Source of the DNA: Candidatus Omnitrophota bacterium
GTDB lineage: Bacteria; Omnitrophota; Gorgyraeia; Zapsychrales; Fredricksoniimonadaceae
DNA length: 40,758 bases
NCBI GenBank assembly: GCA_015232565.1
Contig: JADFZK010000028.1
Coordinates: forward strand, 1 to 40,758
Direction: 5' to 3'
The translations under genes and the position numbers were made by a program. Position 1 is the first letter of the stretch. Each line of letters begins with the position of its first letter. Positions 22,690-31,914 of the stretch are shown here, piece by piece. Below the pieces are notes generated by a model that searched no databases, was not told the origin of the DNA, and was given only the letters and a program-made list of their open reading frames with translations.

Positions 22690-24245
22690 GGCTGTAACCC
22701 GAAATCGATATTATTCTTTTTCGCGCCCACCCTAGTTGCGGCACATTTTTTGTTTACCGCGTTCAAATACGCCTTCACCGAAGCTTCAATTACATCGGTA
22801 GAAGCGCCGACTCCCGTAACATCATCGCCCTCGAAGTCCACACGTACCCGCACCTCGCCCTGGGCATCTTTACCTTCAGTAACAGATTGGATCCCGTAAT
22901 TCAGCAATTTGCCTTTCAGGCCGGTGATCTCGTCCACCGCCAAATAGCACGCATCAACCGGGCCGTCTCCGGTAGCCACCTTGGTAAAGCTTTTAGCGCC
23001 TGACTTCAAAACCACCTCCACCCGGGGTTTGATAGCCGTGCCGCTGGTCACTACCAAAGAGACCAGAACCCAGACATCTTTTACTTCCTGGGTTTCGTCC
23101 TCAACGATGGCGATCAGATCCTCGTCAAAAACTTCTTTTTTCTTGTCGCACAGATCTTTGAACCGGTCAAAAGCCTGGGCCAACTCGGTTTCATTCAACT
23201 CAATATTCAGCTGTTTTAACCTGGCCTTTAAAGCATGCCGGCCGGAATGTTTCCCCAATACCAAACCCAGACCGGTAAAACCCACCGATTCAGGCGTCAT
23301 GATCTCGTAGGTGGTCGGCTCTTTCAGAACACCGTCCTGATGAATGCCCGATTCATGACGAAAAGCATTCCCGCCCACGATCGCTTTATTTGGCGCCACC
23401 ACAAAACCGGTATGCTTGCTGACCAGCCGGGAAACCCGGCAGATCTCGGGAGTCTTTATCCCCGTGGTTACCCCAAAATAATCCTGACGGGTCCGCATGG
23501 CCATCACCACTTCTTCCAAAGAAGTATTGCCAGCCCGCTCGCCGATGCCGTTGATAGTGCACTCGATCTGACGCGCCCCGTTCTTGACCGCCGCCAGCGA
23601 ATTGGCCACCGCCAAACCCAAGTCGTCATGACAATGGACCGAGATCACCGCCTTGCCGATATTAGGCACATTATTGCGAATATCCAGGATCAACCGGCCA
23701 TACTGCTCCGGCATCGCGTAACCAACCGTGTCGGGAATATTAACCGTAGTGGCCCCGGCTTTGATCACCGCTTCCAAAACACGATACAAAAAGTCCTTGT
23801 CACTGCGCGAAGCATCCTCGGGCGAGAACTCCACATCGGCCGCAAACTTGCGCGCGTACTTGACCGCATCCACCGCGATCTGCACGATCTCATCGGGCGA
23901 CTTGCGTAATTTATGTTCCATGTGGATCTTGGATGTGGCCAGGAACACATGTATACGCGGATGGCGGGCCGGTTTTAAGGCCAGCGCCGCGGCATCGATA
24001 TCTTTAATGACCGAACGGGTCAATCCGGCTACCGCAGCTTTCTTTACCAGCTTGGCCACCGAATTAACTGAATCAAAATCACCCTTGGAAATAACCGGAA
24101 ATCCGGCCTCGATTATATCCACCCCCAAACGCTCCAAAGCCATCGCCACTTCCAGCTTTTCACGCTGGTTCATGCTGGCGCCCGGCGCCTGCTCACCATC
24201 GCGCAAAGTAGTGTCGAAAATCAATACCTTATCTTCTTTAGCCAT
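22686..24245 (-). CDS. leuA: 2-isopropylmalate synthase
   Basis: The 519-residue enzyme condenses acetyl-CoA with 2-oxoisovalerate, the first committed step of leucine synthesis. The DRE-TIM catalytic domain shows [16 protein letters not shown], the metal motif [14 protein letters not shown] and [11 protein letters not shown]-terminal regulatory domain (about 385-505; [13 protein letters not shown]) is full length, so leucine feedback inhibition is likely. AGGAAAAGG precedes the ATG. An intrinsic terminator separates it from ilvC, so it may have its own promoter or depend on read-through. Confidence 0.95.
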   Translation of the reverse strand: MAKEDKVLIFDTTLRDGEQAPGASMNQREKLEVAMALERLGVDIIEAGFPVISKGDFDSVNSVAKLVKKAAVAGLTRSVIKDIDAAALALKPARHPRIHVFLATSKIHMEHKLRKSPDEIVQIAVDAVKYARKFAADVEFSPEDASRSDKDFLYRVLEAVIKAGATTVNIPDTVGYAMPEQYGRLILDIRNNVPNIGKAVISVHCHDDLGLAVANSLAAVKNGARQIECTINGIGERAGNTSLEEVVMAMRTRQDYFGVTTGIKTPEICRVSRLVSKHTGFVVAPNKAIVGGNAFRHESGIHQDGVLKEPTTYEIMTPESVGFTGLGLVLGKHSGRHALKARLKQLNIELNETELAQAFDRFKDLCDKKKEVFDEDLIAIVEDETQEVKDVWVLVSLVVTSGTAIKPRVEVVLKSGAKSFTKVATGDGPVDACYLAVDEITGLKGKLLNYGIQSVTEGKDAQGEVRVRVDFEGDDVTGVGASTDVIEASVKAYLNAVNKKCAATRVGAKKNNIDFGLQP

Positions 24246-24263
24246 ATCCTTTTCCTCCTATAT

Positions 24264-24293
24264 AAAAATACCCCGCTATAACGGGGTATTTTT
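24264..24293. terminator. Rho-independent terminator between ilvC and leuA
   Basis: A perfect 12-bp inverted repeat, AAAAATACCCCG-ctataa-CGGGGTATTTTT, with T runs on either strand. It lies 24 nt after the ilvC stop and 18 nt before the leuA start, so it ends ilvC transcripts and could act as an attenuator for leuA. Confidence 0.88.
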
Positions 24294-24317
24294 AATAATC
24301 ACCCTCAAGTTATAAAC

Positions 24318-25310
24318 CTATTTCTTGATCCATGACATCATGCCCCGAAGTCGCTTGCCCACTTCTTCGATGGGATGATTGTCCTGCTCGGCACGCATTT
24401 TTAGAAAACCGGCCCGGCCCTTTTTATTTTCCTTCATCCATTCCCGGGCAAACTTTCCGGACTGGATCTCTTTAAGTGCCTTCTGCATTTCCTTCTTGGT
24501 CTTGTCGGTAACGATCCGCGGACCACGGGTATAATCGCCATACTCGGCGGTATCCGAAACGCGTTTCCGCATCCCGGCAATACCCTCTTCGTAAATAATA
24601 TCCACAATGAGCTTCAGCTCATGCAAGCACTCAAAATAGGCCATCTCCGGAGCATATCCCGCCGCCACCAAAGTTTCGAAACCCGCCTGCACCAGCGCGC
24701 TGGTGCCGCCACACAAGACCACCTGCTCACCAAAAAGGTCAGTTTCAGTCTCTTCTTTAAAAGTGGTCTCAAAAACACCCGCCCGACTGCCGCCCAAACC
24801 CTTGGCGTAAGCCAGAGCCTGCTTAAGCGCATTGCCCGAAGCATTCTGGTGAATGGCCACCAGGCAAGGCACACCCTTACCCTCTTCATACTGCCGGCGC
24901 ACAAAAGAGCCCGGCCCCTTGGGAGCCACCATCCAAACATCAATATCGGCCGGCGGCTTGATCTGCCCGAAATGAATATTAAAACCATGCGAAAAAACCA
25001 GCGCCTTACCCGGCTTCATGTATTTACGCAATTGTTTCTTGTAGATCTCGCCCTGTAAATGATCCTGGGTCAGCATCACGATCACATCCGCCTGCTTGGC
25101 CGCCTTGCCGGCATCCATGGGCTTAAAACCATCCTCGATGGCTTTCTGAAAATTTACTCCACCTTCCCGCTGGCCAATAATCACGTTCAACCCGCTATCC
25201 CGCAAATTGAGCGCCTGACCACGGCCCTGAATACCATAACCGATGATCGCAATAGTCTTGCCCTTCAAATCGTTTAAATCAGCATCTTTGTCATAATAGA
25301 TCTTTGCCAT
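24318..25310 (-). CDS. ilvC: Ketol-acid reductoisomerase, class I
   Basis: The 330-residue enzyme converts acetolactate to dihydroxyisovalerate in valine and leucine synthesis. The nucleotide-binding loop [19 protein letters not shown] is at 22-40. The catalytic region has [16 protein letters not shown] and the metal ligands in [11 protein letters not shown]. Length is that of the short class I form. The specificity loop after the second strand reads GQREGGVNF and lacks the Ser/Thr residues that usually hold the NADPH phosphate. AAAGGAAG lies before the ATG. It is followed by a terminator. Confidence 0.95.
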   Translation of the reverse strand: MAKIYYDKDADLNDLKGKTIAIIGYGIQGRGQALNLRDSGLNVIIGQREGGVNFQKAIEDGFKPMDAGKAAKQADVIVMLTQDHLQGEIYKKQLRKYMKPGKALVFSHGFNIHFGQIKPPADIDVWMVAPKGPGSFVRRQYEEGKGVPCLVAIHQNASGNALKQALAYAKGLGGSRAGVFETTFKEETETDLFGEQVVLCGGTSALVQAGFETLVAAGYAPEMAYFECLHELKLIVDIIYEEGIAGMRKRVSDTAEYGDYTRGPRIVTDKTKKEMQKALKEIQSGKFAREWMKENKKGRAGFLKMRAEQDNHPIEEVGKRLRGMMSWIKK

Positions 25311-25361
25311 TTTCTTCCTTTCAATTCCGGCGAATCCCAGTTAACTCCACTCCTAGATTAA

Positions 25362-25392
25362 ATTATACCACTACTAAGCCGCACCATCGCAA
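25362..25392 (-). promoter_or_regulatory. Predicted extended -10 promoter of ilvC
   Basis: TGGTATAAT (extended -10, hexamer at 25362-25367) lies about 50 nt before the ilvC start. A possible -35 TTGCGA (25387-25392) is spaced 19 bases away. A 7-bp stem between pfkA and ilvC (around 25384-25405) overlaps that -35. Confidence 0.5.
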
Positions 25393-25414
25393 ACATAGCG
25401 ACGGCGTAGCAGAA

Positions 25415-26392
25415 CTAACGTAACATGTTAATTAGTCGATACCGCTCCTGATAAATATCATTGATCCTCTTGCGGGCATCAGCCAAAGGTATGATATTGA
25501 TCTTGTTCTGAATAACACCGATAGCTTTCCCGAAGTTTCCTTTTAACAATTCTTCCACCGCCGCCACGCCCAAACGGGTCGCCAGGATACGGTCGAAAGC
25601 GCAGGGATTGCCGCCACGCTGAACATGGCCCAGGACCACCGAACGCGCTTCCAGGCCAGTCATGTTAACGATAGTTTCCGCCAGCACATTCGCTTTTATC
25701 ACGCCTTCAGATACCACAATGATCCAACTGATCTTGCCTTTGCGCGCTCCCTGGGTAATCTTGGCACACATCGCTTTATAATCCGGCTTATCCTCGGGAA
25801 CCACCACATCTTCCGCTCCGGAACTTAAGGCCACTTCCATCGCGATATATCCGGAACGATTACCCATTACTTCAACAATAAAGATACGCTCCATGCTGTG
25901 AGCCGTATCTCTGATCTTGTCTATCGCCTCAACCGCCGTATTAATAGCGGTATTACAACCAATAGTCTGATCCGTACCATGCAGGTCATTATCAATAGTG
26001 CCCGGAATACCCACCGTAGGAACACCCCACTTGTGGAACAATTCACTGGCCCCCAGATACGAACCATCCCCGCCTACCACCACCAAAGCATCAATTTTAT
26101 GGCGCTTAAGGGTATTAACCGCTTTCTTTTGCCCCGCTTCAGTGCGGAACTCCAGAGAACGCGCAGTCTTAAGAATAGTGCCGCCCCGACCAATTATCCC
26201 GGATACCGAACGACGATCCATCTCGATAAGGTCGTTATCTATAAGCCCCTGATAACCACGGCGGATGCCCTCAACCTTAAGGCCGCTGGTGATAGCCGCA
26301 CGGACGATCGCCCGCACCGACGCGTTCATGCCAGGGCCGTCTCCGCCAGAACACAAAACACCGATCTTTTTGATCGTACTCTTTTTAGCCAT
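25415..26392 (-). CDS. pfkA: ATP-type 6-phosphofructokinase
   Basis: I prefer the ATG at 26392 (325 residues) to an in-frame TTG two codons earlier. The enzyme phosphorylates fructose 6-phosphate. Motifs: GVLCSGGDGPGMNASVR (nucleotide loop), VVGGDGSYLGA, PGTIDNDLHGTDQTIG with the catalytic Asp, MGNRSGYIA and GHVQRGGNP. Gly in GGDGS, where PPi-dependent enzymes carry Asp (GGDD), points to ATP as donor. It follows ahcY by about 40 nt. Confidence 0.93.
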   Translation of the reverse strand: MAKKSTIKKIGVLCSGGDGPGMNASVRAIVRAAITSGLKVEGIRRGYQGLIDNDLIEMDRRSVSGIIGRGGTILKTARSLEFRTEAGQKKAVNTLKRHKIDALVVVGGDGSYLGASELFHKWGVPTVGIPGTIDNDLHGTDQTIGCNTAINTAVEAIDKIRDTAHSMERIFIVEVMGNRSGYIAMEVALSSGAEDVVVPEDKPDYKAMCAKITQGARKGKISWIIVVSEGVIKANVLAETIVNMTGLEARSVVLGHVQRGGNPCAFDRILATRLGVAAVEELLKGNFGKAIGVIQNKINIIPLADARKRINDIYQERYRLINMLR

Positions 26393-26434
26393 AATCAATC
26401 CACTCGTAAAAGCCCGCTTATCCGAGCTTGCTTA

Positions 26435-27838
26435 TCAATATCTATAGTGATCCGGTTTATAAGGACCTTCCACCGGAACGCCTATGTACTTGGCCTGTTT
26501 GGCACTTAGTTTGGTAAGTTTAGCACCAACATTCTCCAAATGCAAACGCGCTACCTCTTCGTCCAGATTCTTCGGCAAACGATAAACCCCCACCGCAAAC
26601 TTTTTCTGCCAGAGTTCCAGCTGAGCCAAAGTCTGGTTGGTGAACGAATTAGACATAACGAACGACGGATGTCCGGTAGCACAACCAAGGTTCACCAGGC
26701 GGCCTTCAGCCAAGAGGATAATACAGTGCCCGTCGGGGAAAACATACTTGTCCACCTGAGGCTTGATGTTAATCCGCTTAATCCCCTTAACCTTTACAAG
26801 ATCGTAGACCTGGATCTCATTATCGAAATGACCAATATTACAAACAATAGCGGAATCTTTCATCCCGGCCATATGCGCCACCGTGATGATATCCGAGTTC
26901 CCGGTACAAGTCACAAAAAGGTTGGCTTCGGGCAGGGCGTCTTCGACAGTCTTGACCTCAAAACCTTCCATGGCAGCCTGCAACGCACAAATAGGATCGA
27001 TCTCGGTAACGATAACCCGGGCACCATAAGTCCGCAAGGAATGCGCACAGCCCTTACCCACATCGCCGTAACCACAAACTACCGCCACTTTACCAGCCAG
27101 CATAACATCCGTCGCACGCTTAATGCCATCAGCAAGGGATTCACGGCAACCATACAAATTGTCAAACTTCGACTTGGTTACCGAATCATTAACGTTAAAC
27201 GCCGGGAAAAGCAGTTTGCCTTCGCTCTGCATCTGGTACAAACGATGCACCCCGGTAGTAGTTTCCTCGGACACACCCTTGATCTTGGGCGTTATGCCGT
27301 GCCAAAGCTTGGGTGTTTCTTTTAACAAAGCCTTCAAACACTTGATCAATTCCTTCTCATCTTCACATGAAGCCTTACGGTCGAGTACCGCTGCATCTTT
27401 CTCAGCCGCAAAACCCAAATGCACCATCATAGTGGCATCACCGCCGTCATCGACAATAAGGTCCGGGCCCTTGCCATCGGGAAAAACCAAAGCTTGCTTA
27501 GTACACCACCAATATTCTTCCAAAGTTTCACCTTTCCAGGCGAATACCGCTATACCAAGGTCGGCAATAGCCGCCGCTGCCTGGTCCTGGGTAGAAAAAA
27601 TATTGCAACTGGCCCAGCGCACTTCAGCACCCAGGGCGACCAGCGTCTTTATAAGCACCGCAGTTTCGATGGTCATGTGCAATGACCCCATGATCCGGGC
27701 CCCCTTCAGCGGCTTCTTGGCGCCATACTTGCGCCGTAAGGACATCAGGCCGGGCATTTCTTTCTCGGCCATTGCGATCTGTTTATGTCCCAGTTCTGCC
27801 AATGACATATCTTTTACTTTGAAATCATTACCAGCCAT
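26435..27838 (-). CDS. ahcY: Adenosylhomocysteinase
   Basis: I chose the ATG at 27838 (467 residues) because the family begins close to the [20 protein letters not shown] block. The frame stays open upstream to 27919, but that part runs through a palindrome. The enzyme splits S-adenosylhomocysteine to adenosine and homocysteine using bound NAD. Motifs: [49 protein letters not shown] and the C-terminal KPDHYRY. It sits directly after metK, so SAM synthesis and SAH removal are adjacent. Confidence 0.95.
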   Translation of the reverse strand: MAGNDFKVKDMSLAELGHKQIAMAEKEMPGLMSLRRKYGAKKPLKGARIMGSLHMTIETAVLIKTLVALGAEVRWASCNIFSTQDQAAAAIADLGIAVFAWKGETLEEYWWCTKQALVFPDGKGPDLIVDDGGDATMMVHLGFAAEKDAAVLDRKASCEDEKELIKCLKALLKETPKLWHGITPKIKGVSEETTTGVHRLYQMQSEGKLLFPAFNVNDSVTKSKFDNLYGCRESLADGIKRATDVMLAGKVAVVCGYGDVGKGCAHSLRTYGARVIVTEIDPICALQAAMEGFEVKTVEDALPEANLFVTCTGNSDIITVAHMAGMKDSAIVCNIGHFDNEIQVYDLVKVKGIKRINIKPQVDKYVFPDGHCIILLAEGRLVNLGCATGHPSFVMSNSFTNQTLAQLELWQKKFAVGVYRLPKNLDEEVARLHLENVGAKLTKLSAKQAKYIGVPVEGPYKPDHYRY

Positions 27839-27864
27839 CTTGACCCCGATCTTTTTTAATGAAT

Positions 27865-27916
27865 CGGGACATATTGAACCTCCGCCAATGCACGCCGGAA
27901 GATCCAATATGTCCCG
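27865..27916. repeat. Palindromic element in the ahcY leader
   Basis: Perfect 12-bp outer arms (CGGGACATATTG and CAATATGTCCCG) enclose a second 6-bp stem (on the minus strand CTTCCG with CGGAGG) and an 11-nt loop. It lies between the metK stop and the ahcY start. It may be a REP-type mobile palindrome or a leader RNA element; I could not match it to a known SAM or SAH riboswitch. Confidence 0.6.
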
Positions 27917-27945
27917 CATGTTATTATGCGCTCTTATCCCCGGTA

Positions 27946-29103
27946 TTAAACTCCGGCATCCTTCTTAAGCACCGCCACCATATCCGTCTTCTCCCAGCTG
28001 AAGGCAGCATTGCCGAAATGGCCATAGGCCGCAGTACGACGAAATACCGGCTTGCGCAACTCAAGCTTCTTGATAATACCGGCGGGAGTCAGGTCGAAAT
28101 TCTTGCGAATGATCTCCACGATCTTCTGCTCGCTAACCTTGCCTGTACCAAAAGTATCAATGAAGATGCTAAGAGGCTCAGCCTTACCGATAACATAGCT
28201 CAACTGAATAAGGCACTTGTTGGCAATACCAGCAGCTACGATATTCTTGGTAATATAACGCGCCATGTAAGCCGCCGAACGATCCACCTTGGTCGGATCC
28301 TTACCCGAAAACGCGCCGCCGCCGTGCGGAACAACTCCGCCGTAGGTATCCACCACGATCTTGCGTCCGGTAACGCCGGTATCGGACTGCGGTCCGCCCA
28401 CCACGAATTTTCCGGTCTGGTTGACATAGAACTTGGTATTCTTGTCGATCAACTTGCCTACGATCGGCATAGCGACCTGTTTGATAATATCGTTACGCGA
28501 TTTATCAGTGATCTTCTTGCCGGTCTTGTCCAGGATCTTCTCGGTGTGCTGGCAAGCCAGGACCACAGAATCTATACGCTTGGGTTGGCCGTCAACATAC
28601 TCGACCGTAACCTGACTTTTACAATCAGGCCCCAGATAATCCAGGATCTTGCTGTTACGCACTTCTTCAACTCGCTTCACCAGCTTATGGGCCAGAGTGA
28701 TCGGAAGCGGCATTAATTCCTTGGTCTCATCGGAGGCGTAACCATACATAATACCCTGGTCGCCGGCGCCGCCAGCATCTACGCCCTGTGAAATATCCGG
28801 AGACTGACGATTGATCGCGTTTAGGATCGCGCAGGTCGAGGCGTCGAAACCATAAACCTGATTGGTATAACCAATATCAGCCAGAACACCGCGCACCAGC
28901 TTGTGCACATCCACATAAGTAGTCGTGGTAATCTCACCGCCAACAATAACAAGCCCGGCGCTAATGAACGTTTCGCAAGCCACCCGCCCCTTGGGGTCGT
29001 CTTTAAGTACCGCATCCAGCACGGCATCCGAGATCTGGTCGCAAACCTTGTCCGGATGGCCATTGCCAACGGATTCCGACGTTATGAAATAATTACCTTT
29101 CAC
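27946..29103 (-). CDS. metK: S-adenosylmethionine synthase
   Basis: The 385-residue enzyme makes SAM from methionine and ATP. It starts at a GTG with GGAAGG 5 nt upstream. Motifs: [19 protein letters not shown] at the N-terminus, [12 protein letters not shown] and the P-loop-like [19 protein letters not shown]. Length is normal. It follows the nucleotidyltransferase gene by 36 nt. Confidence 0.97.
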   Translation of the reverse strand: MKGNYFITSESVGNGHPDKVCDQISDAVLDAVLKDDPKGRVACETFISAGLVIVGGEITTTTYVDVHKLVRGVLADIGYTNQVYGFDASTCAILNAINRQSPDISQGVDAGGAGDQGIMYGYASDETKELMPLPITLAHKLVKRVEEVRNSKILDYLGPDCKSQVTVEYVDGQPKRIDSVVLACQHTEKILDKTGKKITDKSRNDIIKQVAMPIVGKLIDKNTKFYVNQTGKFVVGGPQSDTGVTGRKIVVDTYGGVVPHGGGAFSGKDPTKVDRSAAYMARYITKNIVAAGIANKCLIQLSYVIGKAEPLSIFIDTFGTGKVSEQKIVEIIRKNFDLTPAGIIKKLELRKPVFRRTAAYGHFGNAAFSWEKTDMVAVLKKDAGV

Positions 29104-29139
29104 GATTACCTTCCTTTCATTAAATCTTAATTAAGGGAT

Positions 29140-29880
29140 TTAACTCTGAAAAACCTTCTGCGCCTCATTATACGATTCAACAGAACCAATATCATACCAC
29201 TTTCCCGAGAATGTCAACCCAAAAACAGGCTGTTTTTGATAAAGCCATTGCAAATATCCACCAGTGGAATCAGCATTATGAGTCTCTTCGACATACTGCC
29301 GCAAAAGGCCCAGTGAAGCGGACGGAAAATAATACAAACACATCGAGATCAGGCTGGAACGGGGCCGCGCCGGCTTCTCCTCAAGGGAAGTCATGCGGCC
29401 ATTGCCATCCAGCTGGATGACGCCATATTTCACTGCCCCGGCGAGGTCTTGCAAGTCGTAACACCCCACCGTCACATGCGGCGCCTTGCCTAAAGCAAAA
29501 TTAAAAAAGTTTTTTATATCAAAATCGAAAAGATTATCACTGCCCGCCACCACCCAATCCGAATGAACCCGCTCTTTGGCCAGAACATAAAGAACGTCCC
29601 CGACCGCGCCCAAACGTTCCTCGGGAGTATGCGTGCCATCATTGATAACCCTTATGGGAAAGGCCAGACCCTTGCGCTCCCGGGCCCAAACAGTCAACAT
29701 ATCCGCAAACTTGGCGTTGGTAACCAGCACCAATTCGTCGATATTCGGCACGCCGGAAAACTTGTCGACCGTATGGTCAATAAGCGTCTTACCCGCCACC
29801 TGCAATAAAGCTTTGGGAGTGTCTTTTATCAGAGGATACAAACGTGTGCCGTAACCGCCGGCCAGGATCAGGACTTTCAT
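29140..29880 (-). CDS. Sugar-phosphate nucleotidyltransferase (RmlA-like)
   Basis: The 246-residue protein has the NTP-transferase signature LILAGGYGTRLYPLIKDTPKALL and a later GSDNLFDFD metal site. EEKPARPRS and GKWYDIGSVESYNEA complete the single-domain fold. It transfers a nucleotide to a sugar 1-phosphate for surface polysaccharides; the sugar cannot be told from sequence. The length fits short archaeal/bacterial glucose-1-phosphate thymidylyltransferase-like proteins. Its ATG overlaps the ptsI stop (TGATG), so the two are coupled. Confidence 0.87.
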   Translation of the reverse strand: MKVLILAGGYGTRLYPLIKDTPKALLQVAGKTLIDHTVDKFSGVPNIDELVLVTNAKFADMLTVWARERKGLAFPIRVINDGTHTPEERLGAVGDVLYVLAKERVHSDWVVAGSDNLFDFDIKNFFNFALGKAPHVTVGCYDLQDLAGAVKYGVIQLDGNGRMTSLEEKPARPRSSLISMCLYYFPSASLGLLRQYVEETHNADSTGGYLQWLYQKQPVFGLTFSGKWYDIGSVESYNEAQKVFQS

Positions 29881-31661
29881 CAGGGCTTAGCCTCGTAAGA
29901 ATAGAATTCCGCGGAAGCCTTCTTAAGCTGGCCAGTCATATACTCTTCCACTTCCAGCCCAGTGCTCAGCCGCAGAGCCTCCTTGGAAAACTCTTCGATA
30001 TCCGCAAATTTAACACTGCGTACCGAACGCTTGATCTGCGGGATAGAAGAAGGCGACATACTAAATGAGTCCACCCCCAGCCCCATCAGGATCATAGCCA
30101 ACGTCGGGTCGCTGGCCATCTCGCCGCACACACTTACCTTAATGCCGGCATCATGCGCGGCATTGATCGTCCGACGGATCAGCCGCAATACTGCCGGATG
30201 GCCGGGCTCGTAGAACTGGGCCATTTTCTCGCTCATCCGGTCGACCGCCAGCGTATATTGAATAAGATCGTTGGTGCCTATACTGAAGAAATCCGCCTCT
30301 TTCGCCAAACGATCAGCCGTCATGGCGGCGGCCGGCACCTCGATCATTACGCCCACGGGCATCTTTTCATTAAACTGAAGGCCTTGTTCCCGCAAACGTT
30401 CTTTAACCCCTTTAAGAATGTTATTCGCCGCGCGTAATTCACCAGGGCCGGCAATCATCGGATACATTAACGCCACATTGCCATGGGCTGAAGCCCGTAG
30501 TATCGCCCTCAGCTGGGTGCGAAAGATCTCCGGCTCTTCCAGGCACAAACGAATAGCCCGCGACCCCAGAAATGGCGTCATTTCCTTTGGCAGTTGTATG
30601 CTGGACAAAAATTTATCGCCACCCAGGTCGAGCGAACGGATAATGACCTGATGCGGAGCCATTGCTTCGGCTATGGTCCGATAAGCCTCGTATTGTTCGT
30701 CCTCGGTCGGCAGGTCCAGCCTGTTCATATAAAAAAACTCGGTACGGTACAAACCAATACCTTCAGCGCCGTATTTCTTAACCCCGGGGATTTCCCCATG
30801 CATTTCAAAATTAGCCATCAAAGTAACTCGCCGGCCATCCAGGGTCTGCGCCGGAACATCCCGGGTGTTCATGATCGAGCCTTCATACTGCGCGATCTTG
30901 GTCTTTTCCTTAATATACAGCCGTTTGGTTTCTTCCGTCGGATCGACAATTACCACGCCTTTACGGCCATCTACGATCAGATAATCCTGGTTGCTGATGC
31001 GCAAGGTGGCATCCTGCAAACCCAATACCGCCGGCACCCCCAGGGATTTGGCGATGATCGCCGTATGCGCGGTACGCCCGCCGACATCGGTCACAAAACT
31101 GAGGATCTTTTTGCTGTACATCGTTACAGCATCGGAAGGCGAAATATCATGCGAAACAATTATTATCTCGCCCAATAAACTCTCAAAATCATGCAGCCGG
31201 GACTCGCCCATTAAATGCTTTAGGACCCGACGGCCGACATCGGTAACATCCGCGGAACGTTCTTTTATATATTCATCCTCGATCTTGTCGAAAATGCCAA
31301 CATAACGATTCAAGACCTGCGAGAAAGCAAACTCGGCTCCAAGTTTTTCCGAGAGTATACGTTTCTTGACCTCATCGATAAGCATGGCGTCTTCCAGAAC
31401 CAGCAAATGGGCATCAAAGATCTGGGCGTCCGGACCGCCGACTTTGGCCGCGATCTTTTCTTTAACCAACTGGATCTCGATCTTGGTGTTAAGAACCGCT
31501 TCCTCGAAACGGGCCACTTCGATCTGCACTTCTTCCGCCAGCACCAGCCGTTCGGTAACAATAAAATCCTGCTGATCCATAAGAAAGGCATGCCCCATGG
31601 CAATACCCGGAGCGGCCGCGATCCCTTTAAGGACGATCTCTTTATTAGATTTCTTTGGCAA
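29880..31661 (-). CDS. ptsI: Phosphoenolpyruvate-protein phosphotransferase, enzyme I of the PTS
   Basis: I chose a TTG start at 31661 (593 residues): GGAGG lies 6 nt upstream and the protein then begins PKKSNKEIVLKGIAAAPG as expected. An ATG at 31697 would add a poor extension and overlap ptsH more. Enzyme I takes phosphate from PEP and passes it to HPr. The phosphorylated His lies in GGRTAHTAIIAKSLGVPAVL. PEP-site motifs are GIGLYRTEFFYMNR, RSLDLGGDK, FFSIGTNDLIQYTLAVDR and VCGEMASDP. Start overlaps the end of ptsH by about 17 nt. Confidence 0.94.
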   Translation of the reverse strand: MPKKSNKEIVLKGIAAAPGIAMGHAFLMDQQDFIVTERLVLAEEVQIEVARFEEAVLNTKIEIQLVKEKIAAKVGGPDAQIFDAHLLVLEDAMLIDEVKKRILSEKLGAEFAFSQVLNRYVGIFDKIEDEYIKERSADVTDVGRRVLKHLMGESRLHDFESLLGEIIIVSHDISPSDAVTMYSKKILSFVTDVGGRTAHTAIIAKSLGVPAVLGLQDATLRISNQDYLIVDGRKGVVIVDPTEETKRLYIKEKTKIAQYEGSIMNTRDVPAQTLDGRRVTLMANFEMHGEIPGVKKYGAEGIGLYRTEFFYMNRLDLPTEDEQYEAYRTIAEAMAPHQVIIRSLDLGGDKFLSSIQLPKEMTPFLGSRAIRLCLEEPEIFRTQLRAILRASAHGNVALMYPMIAGPGELRAANNILKGVKERLREQGLQFNEKMPVGVMIEVPAAAMTADRLAKEADFFSIGTNDLIQYTLAVDRMSEKMAQFYEPGHPAVLRLIRRTINAAHDAGIKVSVCGEMASDPTLAMILMGLGVDSFSMSPSSIPQIKRSVRSVKFADIEEFSKEALRLSTGLEVEEYMTGQLKKASAEFYSYEAKP

Positions 31662-31908
31662 TGAAAGCCTCCAGCTCCTGAAACGCCAGATCCGCATCGG
31701 GACCTTCCACGGTCAACACGATCTCGGCGTTATGATCCGCACCCAGCATAAGGATGCCCATAATTGACTTGCCATTGATCTCTTCGGCGCCTTTACGCAC
31801 CCAGACCTGCGCCGCGAACTTGTTGGCTATCTGCACGAACATCGCCGCCGGGCGCGCATGCAGGCCCTGTTTGCAAGATACTTTAAGAGTTTTTTCTAAT
31901 CTGGGCAT
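31645..31908 (-). CDS. ptsH: HPr phosphocarrier
   Basis: The 87-residue protein has the active site QGLHARPAAMF, whose His receives phosphate from enzyme I. It also has NGKSIMGILML, in which the Ser is equivalent to Ser46, the target of HPr kinase in other bacteria. No HPr kinase gene is in the window. It begins 6 nt after the yvcK stop. Confidence 0.95.
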   Translation of the reverse strand: MPRLEKTLKVSCKQGLHARPAAMFVQIANKFAAQVWVRKGAEEINGKSIMGILMLGADHNAEIVLTVEGPDADLAFQELEAFIAKEI

Positions 31909-31914
31909 ATTCTT

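Noticed and set aside
27839..27919. N-terminal extension of AhcY (27 residues from an upstream ATG)
   Set aside because: The extension is the reading of a palindrome; family members start close to the ATG at 27838.
26540..28716. Long open frames (260-285 codons) on the plus strand over ahcY and metK, and a similar one over fba (20191-20970)
   Set aside because: They lie opposite highly conserved enzymes, have no ribosome sites and read as low-complexity His/Arg/Leu-rich protein. They are antisense shadows of high-GC genes.
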